A stretch of 64,000 nucleotides of DNA from positions 85,829,501 to 85,893,500 of the forward strand of contig JAZBRS010000057.1 in the NCBI GenBank assembly GCA_037176725.1, given 5' to 3'. This stretch comes from Posidonia oceanica (taxonomy: Eukaryota; Streptophyta; Magnoliopsida; Alismatales; Posidoniaceae). A program made the position numbers and the translations under genes. Under the pieces are notes generated by a model. It was not told the DNA's origin. It searched no databases and saw only the letters and a list, made by a program, of their open reading frames with translations. Every line of letters begins with the position of its first letter. Position 1 is the stretch's first letter. This document shows positions 57,690 through 64,000 of this stretch, piece after piece.

Positions 57690-58662
57690 TTCTATATCCT
57701 CGGTGCGCGATCTCTGTCCTGGCAATCTCCTCTGCCTACTCTAACTCTGTTGATTCTGCTGCTGTTGATGACTCTGCTGACTCTGCTGATGATTCTGCCC
57801 ATTCTGATGACTCTACTGCTGTGATCTGTGCTGCTAATGCTACTGCTGACTGTACCATTGCTGCTTGTGCAGGGGGTGACTACGCTATGGGTGCTTGCCG
57901 TGCTGCTGATGCTGATGGTGTTGCCGCAGGTGTTGATGCTCGCAGTGCTGCCACAGGTGCTAATGTTGATGCTGTTGATGCAAGTGCTGCTGATGCTCGC
58001 GGTGCTGTCGCAGGTGCTGATGCTGCGAGTGCTGATGTTGATGCTGATGCTGTTGGTGCTGCAAGTGCTGATGCTCGCGGTGCTGCCGCGGGCGCTAATG
58101 CTATGGGTGCTGATGCTGCAGGTGCTGATGCTGATGCTGATGCTGTTGGTGCTGCAAGTGTTGATGCTCGCGGTGCTGCCGCGGGTGCTGATGCTGACGC
58201 TGTTGGTGCTGCAAGTGCTGATGCTCGCGGTGCTGCCGCGGGTGCTGATGCTGCAGGTGCTGATGCTGATGCTGTTGGTGCTGCAAGTGCTGATGCTCGC
58301 GGTGCTGCTGCGGGTGCTGATGCTATTGATGCAAGTGCTGCTGATGCTCGCGGTGCTACTGCGGGTGCTGATGCTGTTGATGCAAGTGCTGCTGATGCTC
58401 GCGGTGCTGCTTCTTCCTCCGTATTTTCTAATGTGCTTGCGGGGAATATGTCAGGTAGGCGGTTGATCTGCGTACCGCCACTAGGGGCACTGCTAGAGTG
58501 GGGCATGCGCTGAACATACCATCTAGACCCACCTCCTGGCTGCAGGGCGATCAACTCATCCGGTCTAGTGGCTGCTGCTACTGCAGGATCTTCTTCAATG
58601 GCCATGACGGAGGGATCCGTAGCCACGGCTTTCCCCTTCCTTGCTGCCTGATGCTCTGCCAC
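57690..58662 (-). pseudogene. Ala/Ser/Pro-rich repeat linker between protease and RT, element R
   Basis: An in-frame low-complexity coding repeat, open over 260 codons (57880-58662). Units of about 12-24 residues such as APAAAPRASALAAPTASA recur, encoded by GCTGATGCT/GCGGGTGCTGATGCT repeats. Element L at 24100-24460 has a normal, non-repetitive linker there, so the tract expanded in R. No catalytic function is expected. Confidence 0.8.
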
Positions 58663-58704
58663 TGCAACGTCCTCTGCCAGGGATGTGAGTTGCTCTTGGA
58701 ACAG

Positions 58705-59847
58705 CTACTCCAAGTCTCCCATCGTAAAGTCGATTTGAGCCTTTGCAGCCGCTCCTTGCTTCTCATCCGAGGGAGAGTCGATGTAATAGGCGACGGGGGG
58801 TTCTGGCTTTGGCTCGCCTGCCGGGTGTGCTGCTACTTGGGGCATCTGCTGTGCTGCTGCTTGTGGGTAGGCTATCAGGGTCACTGCTGCAATTGGAGGG
58901 GAGGCAAAGGGGCTCTTCCGGCAGGCCGACAGCTGGGCGGCCACGCTGGGGGACAAAACGCCGGCACCCATGCATGATGGTGGTTGTCTCCTTGAAGATG
59001 CGGTGGGGGTCCTCCACAAATCTTGTCCTACTATAGCTGACAATTGTGTGCCGGAGGGAGCCACCGGGCCTGCTTGTTGTACTATGTATGAAGCAGGCCG
59101 AATCGTGCTGCCTTCTGACCCGACTGACTGCACCGCCAGAAACGATGAGCTCTGTGCTAGTGCGGCTGTGGCCATAAGCAGATCGCTGGACAGTGCCGGA
59201 TGGGGTGCCCTTGATCTTGGAGCTGCTATTGCTGTTGTCCCTGATGTTGGTGTAACTGCAGAGAGAGGAGAGACTGTCAATCCTGCCATGATATTTGCTG
59301 ATTCTACTGCTGCGTCAGTGAGTGCTAAGCAAACTAACCGAGATGCTGCCATGCTGAGCTGATCCTTACTGCCAGTTGGGGCCGCTTCAACTATGCCAGA
59401 CTGCTCCTCATCAGAGTAGTAGTCCTCAATGCAGACCCATTCTTCCATCAGTAGTGGAGAACTCGAGCATGACACTTACTGTGCTGGGGCCTGACCGCCG
59501 GAACCCAGGGTACCTGCACTGGTAAAGTTAGCAAGGTCCCGGGGAATGGCCATCCTCTGATCTGCCGGCTGCATGCATGCGCTTTTATTTGACTGTGGGT
59601 CATATCCGAGACCTTCAGCATCTCTTCGCTCTGCTGCTCTGATCGGCTTAGCGATTCCCTGGCCGTATCGCCCGAGCGGCATTCCCATGACATAGTCCCA
59701 CCTGTGACAGACATTTTCGACCATCTGGAAGGGGTTGCTGTGAACGGCCAAGTAGTTGACGCTTTCAAGATTGGGAATGTAGCTAACCAGCTCGCATTGG
59801 TTAACGTGGTAGAGTGCATTTGAAAGCTCAGGATCAAAAGGGATAGT
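58705..59847 (-). pseudogene. G-patch-like segment and acidic linker, element R
   Basis: The segment following the protease contains LGRYGQGIAKPI...RRDAEGLGYDPQ (about 59600-59690) with G-patch-like glycine spacing, then WVCIEDYYSDEEQSG (about 59400-59450), then an Ala/Ser/Pro-rich linker. Two open stretches, 59476-59751 and 58705-59475, are separated by a stop near 59475. A G-patch behind a retroviral protease is thought to bind nucleic acid or RT; that role is only inferred here. Confidence 0.6.
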
Positions 59848-60339
59848 CTATGCAGGGACAGAAGATGGTACCTCAATCCGCTCCTTGTCGAAGTTTTCTG
59901 CCATGACAATGATGACATCGTCGCCGCGGCGAAACTTGATCATGCGGTGGAGGGTCAAGGGGATGACCTGACGCTTGTGGAGCCAAGGGCACCCAAGCAG
60001 GAGATTGAAGTTAGGCTCCAAGTCGACAATATAGAATTCTACATCGAATACGACCGGGCCAATGGTGAGGGGAATAATCAAAATCCCTAGAGAGTCATGG
60101 TGGGTGTTATCAAAAGTAGTCATTCCCTTTATCGCTGGAGTGATATCCTCAGCTTTGAATCTGAGCCTGGTTGCTGTGCGCAACAGACAGACATTAAGGC
60201 CTGACCCGTTATCAACCAGTGACAGGGGAATGCAGAAGTTTTTGAATTACACCATGACAAACAAGGGCTGGTTGTGATTAATCCCCACTGGAGGTAGCTC
60301 ATCGCTTGTAAAAGAGATGACCTGAGGCTCCACAATCAC
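59848..60339 (-). pseudogene. Aspartic protease, element R
   Basis: Retropepsin-like protease that would cleave the polyprotein. It has the catalytic motif LVDNGSGLNVC (about 60185-60220), FDNTHHDSLGILIIPLTIGP, and LLGCPWLHKRQVIP. The triplet is DNG; element L has DNR. A stop near 60249 and another near 59848 interrupt the polyprotein frame. Confidence 0.8.
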
Positions 60340-61356
60340 GCCTACCATGCTTTCCAAGGCTGCAGGTTCTATACCTTGGGACACATGGGCAGCTTGGAAC
60401 ACGCGAAGAAAAGCGTCACGGTGTTCGGAGGATGTGTGTATAAGGTCCCAAATGGAAATATCTGTTCTAACCTTCTTAAGCTGGGAGGTGATGTCAGCTT
60501 TGGGTTGGCCCTTTTTGGTGGTAAGAGGAGAGGCTCTGGTGGTAGGCTCGGTTGTGGTAGGTGTAGGGGGTTGGCCTGATGCTGGAGGTGCTGGTTGGCT
60601 TGCTAGAGGGGGTGCAGCGGGTGCTAGACGGCTAGCCCTAATCGCTGGTGCTAGGGGCTTGTAGACCCTCCTCGATCGCTTAACTTCTGTGCATGTTTCT
60701 GTGGCGTAGTTGTTTGGTACGCGATGGGGGTCCCAGGTTAAATCAATAACCGCGGGAGCATGTGCTACGAGCATAAGAGGGGCCACAGGAGGATTGGCTG
60801 GGCGATAAGGGGATGGGTGCTGCTGCAGGTAGGTTGCTGGAGGGCCTGGCTGAGACCTAGCTAATAGGCTGACTAGGGGTCTACCTAAAAGGGATGCAGG
60901 GGTTTGAGCCTACGGTCTAGCCTGGAGATATACAGGGGCAGGGGTTTGAGGATGCATGGTAGGGCACACGGCAAAGTGCCCCAGCCTGGCACGCGGTCGG
61001 ATCATATGAATCCCCGACTCGGAGTCGACAATGGCCGCGTGATAGAGAGAAAGAGGGAAAGGCTCGAAGACATCATGAATAAGCTCCGAGGGGTCTACCA
61101 CAGACGTGGCAAGCCTAGAAGGGAAGAGAGAATGGATTCCCGAGGTCCCCGGGCCTTCCAGATTGGGATGCTCCAGGAGGGGCTGGTGGACGATGCTCGG
61201 ATGAGAGGATGCTAATGCTAATGCTAATGCAGGGGCAGATGCAGGAGGGGATGCAAAAGTGGATGCCTCGTGCGTGTGGATCGTAATCATTCTCGATTCG
61301 ATCAGGTTCTGAACAACATCCCTCAGGGTATAGCAACTGTCCGTCGAGTGCCTTGG
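60340..61356 (-). pseudogene. Gag-protease spacer, element R
   Basis: Pro/Ala-rich spacer homologous to 26250-27270 of element L. It includes KKGQPKADITSQLKKVRTDI and the HTHEAST region near 61280. The zinc-knuckle segment expected just upstream is missing because of the deletion at about 61356. Confidence 0.7.
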
Positions 61357-62520
61357 AGTTGAGCGAGATCTCCGTAGTATGCCTTCAGGTGTGCTATGGG
61401 ACAGCCTCTACCATTATATTTTTCAAAGTCTAGGATCTTAAACTTCGGTGGGAGTACTGCCTATGGAAAGTAGCAGAGGTCTCGGAACTGGTGAGGCTGG
61501 AGGTCAGCGCCCTGCACTAAACGTAGTGCCTTCTCTAGAACATCCACCCTGTTGTTGATAGGGTCTGGATTGGCCACCGCAGGAGGTGGGGCAGCAGGGG
61601 CGGAGACCACGTACGCCGGTTGGATTGCATCTGGGTGCTCCTCCGGATCTACCATTGCGTCGCCTGGTGGCGCGGTGTAATGGCCGACGTATCCGTGCTG
61701 TGTGGTGTGTGCTGGAATGCATGCTGGGGTAGGGAATTGCTGATGCAAAGGGTGAGAATAGCTAGCATGCTGTGCAGTAGGTGATGCATAGTGCGGGAGC
61801 GTCAAGTGCTGCACCGGCACGGTGCTAGGCGGCGGGCCTGTGGGATACTGTGCTCCGACCAACCCGAAGGACTGGCCAACAGGTGGCGGAGGAGGATGCT
61901 CTGCAATGTGTTGTGCATATGTAGGAGGCAGAAGTTGAGCCTCCATCGCCGGAGCAGTGAGCAGCTGGGGCGATGATCTAGGTGGGAGTACAGAAGGGAA
62001 TGCCTGCGACACGAGGGCAGGTCGCAGCAGAGCCTCGGGAACAGCAGGAGTGAAGGAAGGGCAAAGAGATAGAGCCATGCCCTGCAGTCTTTGGGCAGTC
62101 TCCATCAGCTGCTGGTACTGCACCTCAAGGGACCAGTTAGTAGGTATGCTAAGTTGTAGGACCGATGGAGGACCAGATTCAGAAGGCCGGGACACAGACT
62201 ATCTGGGGAACCGAGAATCTTTGGCAAGGGTTGTCGCAGCAGCAAAGGTGTCAAAAGTGACATACCCCTGGGAAGGAGGAGTCAGTGGCACCTCCAGGAC
62301 GCGAATAGCAGACACCGAGATAGACTCGGCGACTGGGTCCAGAGGGGCACAGGTCTGCCATTGCCCTATAGCTTGAGGAGGAGGCAACTGTACCAGAGAG
62401 GGAGACATTGGTATGGAGGGGGCCAAGGCGAGAGTCGGAGGGACCGAGACGGGAATCCCCTCTGGGGCAACAGGAGTCTGGGACTCACCAACAAACTAGG
62501 CCATTGTTGATTGAGAGCGG
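61357..62520 (-). pseudogene. Gag amino-terminal part, core deleted, element R
   Basis: Pro/Gln/His-rich N-terminal gag region, open from 62195 to 61461, with GQSFGLVGAQYPTGPP and NRVDVLEKALRLVQGAD matching element L. Downstream it reaches KFKILDFEKYNGRGCP and then, at about 61356, jumps from the equivalent of element L 28137 to 27273. About 0.86 kb with the capsid-like core and zinc knuckle is absent, and the join shifts the frame. This element could not make functional gag. Confidence 0.75.
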
Positions 62521-63660
62521 GTGATCACAGGGCTATGTTGGGAGCAAGAGGACGGATCCTAGGAGGAGCTATCTTCGCAAAGGCGAGTAGCTCAGAAAAG
62601 GATGGTCAAGAGCAGGTGTCGCGACGGGGGCATCGGCAAGAAAAGGCACTCAAGTCCCAGCTAAGGAACTCGCTCATCGACTTGGAGCGACACAACACAA
62701 GCAAACAAAAGCAGGTGTTAAAACCTGAGAGGTAAAATGCAAATGTGCAGTATGGATGCAATGCGAATGATATGCTTTCTAGCATGCCCTCTCTCACCAA
62801 TCTAGTGTGTGCTAGTAGGTTATCTACTTTAGACACTCACAGGTGCGTAGGTCGCTGACTCAGGCCAGAAAAGTAGGCTCCCCATCGAAATCCTGGCCAA
62901 AGCTCAGGTGGTAATAGGGTGGTGTGTTGGTGGCCTCGACCCTGCCAAAAGCGTGGGTGGTACCCTCCACTAGCACCGACACGACCCCTGGACAAAGGGG
63001 GGACAGACCGACTGACTTGCGCCATGCCAAAGCATTGGGACAAGAGGCCGGGACTGTCCTTCTCAAACTGTAGGCAGACTCAGATGAGAAGAATGCATGC
63101 CTTATATGATGCTTCATGCAAATGCTTAGAGTCTTTTATCTTGCGTATTTTATTAACTCCAAGGGGATGCAGGTGTGTTGCAGTCTCTAGTTGCTCCTAG
63201 AGTTTATTTTTATTTGCCGTTTTTAGTTAGCCATGGGAGAAACAATCAGTCTCTAATTGTCCTTAGGTTTAGTGCAAAAGAGGAAGAAAATCACCCAATC
63301 ATGGCAAGCAAACAACACAGATTATTGCAAAAGACATGTGCATGGTATGTGCTAGTGTAGTGTACATGGTAGTGAAAAGAAAACACTTAGCATGTCAAAA
63401 GCAGGCATACATGGCATGTGCGTGCATGGTGGCATAGTATTTGTGTAAAACAAAACACTTATCACACAAAAAGTATGCATAGTGCGCCAAGCAAGTATTT
63501 AGACATATGATGCAGGAAAATAAAGCAGCACAAGCAATCATGGCATAAAGCAAGTAAATAAACAGGCAAGCAGGTAAGCAAGCAAGGCAAGTAGAAGCAC
63601 AAGGCAAGCAAAAGTGCAAAAAGCAAGCGGCGAGAAAGCCAAGACGAAAGCTAGAGTCTT
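62521..63660 (-). other. Element R 5' leader (noncoding)
   Basis: Untranslated leader between the primer site and gag, homologous to 29119-30340 of element L. AAGCAAGCAAGG-type short repeats occur at 63540-63640 near the primer site. No conserved open frame. Confidence 0.6.
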
Positions 63661-63681
63661 GTTTCCCCAACGGAGTCACCA
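63661..63681 (-). other. Primer binding site of element R
   Basis: Minus strand: TGGTGACTCCGTTGGGGAAA, one base inside the LTR edge. It has the same TGG-(C/T)GACTC core as element A's site. It is complementary to the CCA end of a tRNA with an acceptor stem of the GAGTCACCA type; the exact tRNA is not established. Confidence 0.7.
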
Positions 63682-63682
63682 C

Positions 63683-64000
63683 TGTAGTAATCCTGAAATT
63701 CGGATCATCCATGCATGATGCCAAAGCTCGTGTGCACCGATCGGAACTAAGGTCACTATATGCGAGAGAATCTGAGGAGGAAACTTGACTCAAAAGACAC
63801 CGAAAACAGGCACAAAATCAAAGGAAAAAGGAAAGAAAGGGAGTCACCACCTGATTTTATTAAAACTAGGAAAAACGAGTAAAGAAGATACAAGGAAAAT
63901 AAAATGCAATTAGAAAGCATTCAAAAGCAATGCAAATGCACGACACAAGGTCGATGCGGCCCAGAGAAGGGTAAGGACTCCTGTTACGTGCGGGGTAGGT
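63683..64000 (-). mobile_element. Element R 5' LTR (truncated by the window end)
   Basis: The left 318 bp of an LTR ending (minus strand) …GGATTACTACA at 63683. It aligns with 30378-30700 of LTR M at roughly 90% identity by eye and reaches the conserved GTTACGTGCGGGG block. The remainder lies beyond the window. Confidence 0.85.

Overview
The window is repeat-dense nuclear DNA from a flowering plant with a large genome; I see no host gene, tRNA or rRNA gene. Plant origin is inferred from interstitial TTTAGGG repeats, primer sites matching plant tRNAs, a Sirevirus-like Ty1/copia element, and Ty3/gypsy elements with the dual RNase H of the Tat/Ogre group. I cannot name the species.

Layout. (1) Element A, minus strand, left of the window edge to 22074: a non-autonomous LTR element with LTRs of about 6.0 kb (3' LTR 1-4325, cut by the window start; 5' LTR 16033-22074). 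Its 5.9 kb interior holds only a tRNA primer site, one ORF resembling DUF7745/plant mobile domain (PMD) proteins, and a 2.9 kb array of 91-bp hairpin repeats. That ORF is split by a 5.75 kb solo LTR (B1, plus strand, 9713-15461, 5-bp duplication). (2) Element L, minus strand, 22075-30377: decayed gag-pro-RT-RNaseH of a Tat-type element, cut inside its second RNase H by A. (3) LTR M, 30378-33852, shared between L and R. (4) Element R, minus strand, 33853 to beyond 64000: a complete but dead autonomous-type element in the order gag-PR-(G-patch-like)-RT-RNaseH-aRNaseH-INT-PMD ORF-hairpin array-LTR. R carries two insertions: solo LTR B2 (50760-56509) in its RT/RNaseH junction and a complete 9.4 kb Sirevirus-like copia element (35501-44896, plus strand) in its hairpin array.

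Nesting order: R and L are oldest (R's 5' LTR and LTR M differ at about 10% over the visible 318 bp), then A, B2 and copia inserted into them, and B1 inserted into A. Most coding lesions read as C-to-T or G-to-A changes that create stops, consistent with deamination of methylated, silenced DNA.

Most unusual: (i) a PMD-like ORF placed downstream of integrase in R and kept in frame in the gag/pol-less element A; (ii) between that ORF and the 3' LTR, tandem arrays whose units are hairpins, unrelated in sequence between A and R but in the same place; (iii) a recurring small hairpin with a constant TTRGGG loop and compensating stem changes; (iv) an uninterrupted 360-codon third ORF in a copia element whose gag and pol are broken.
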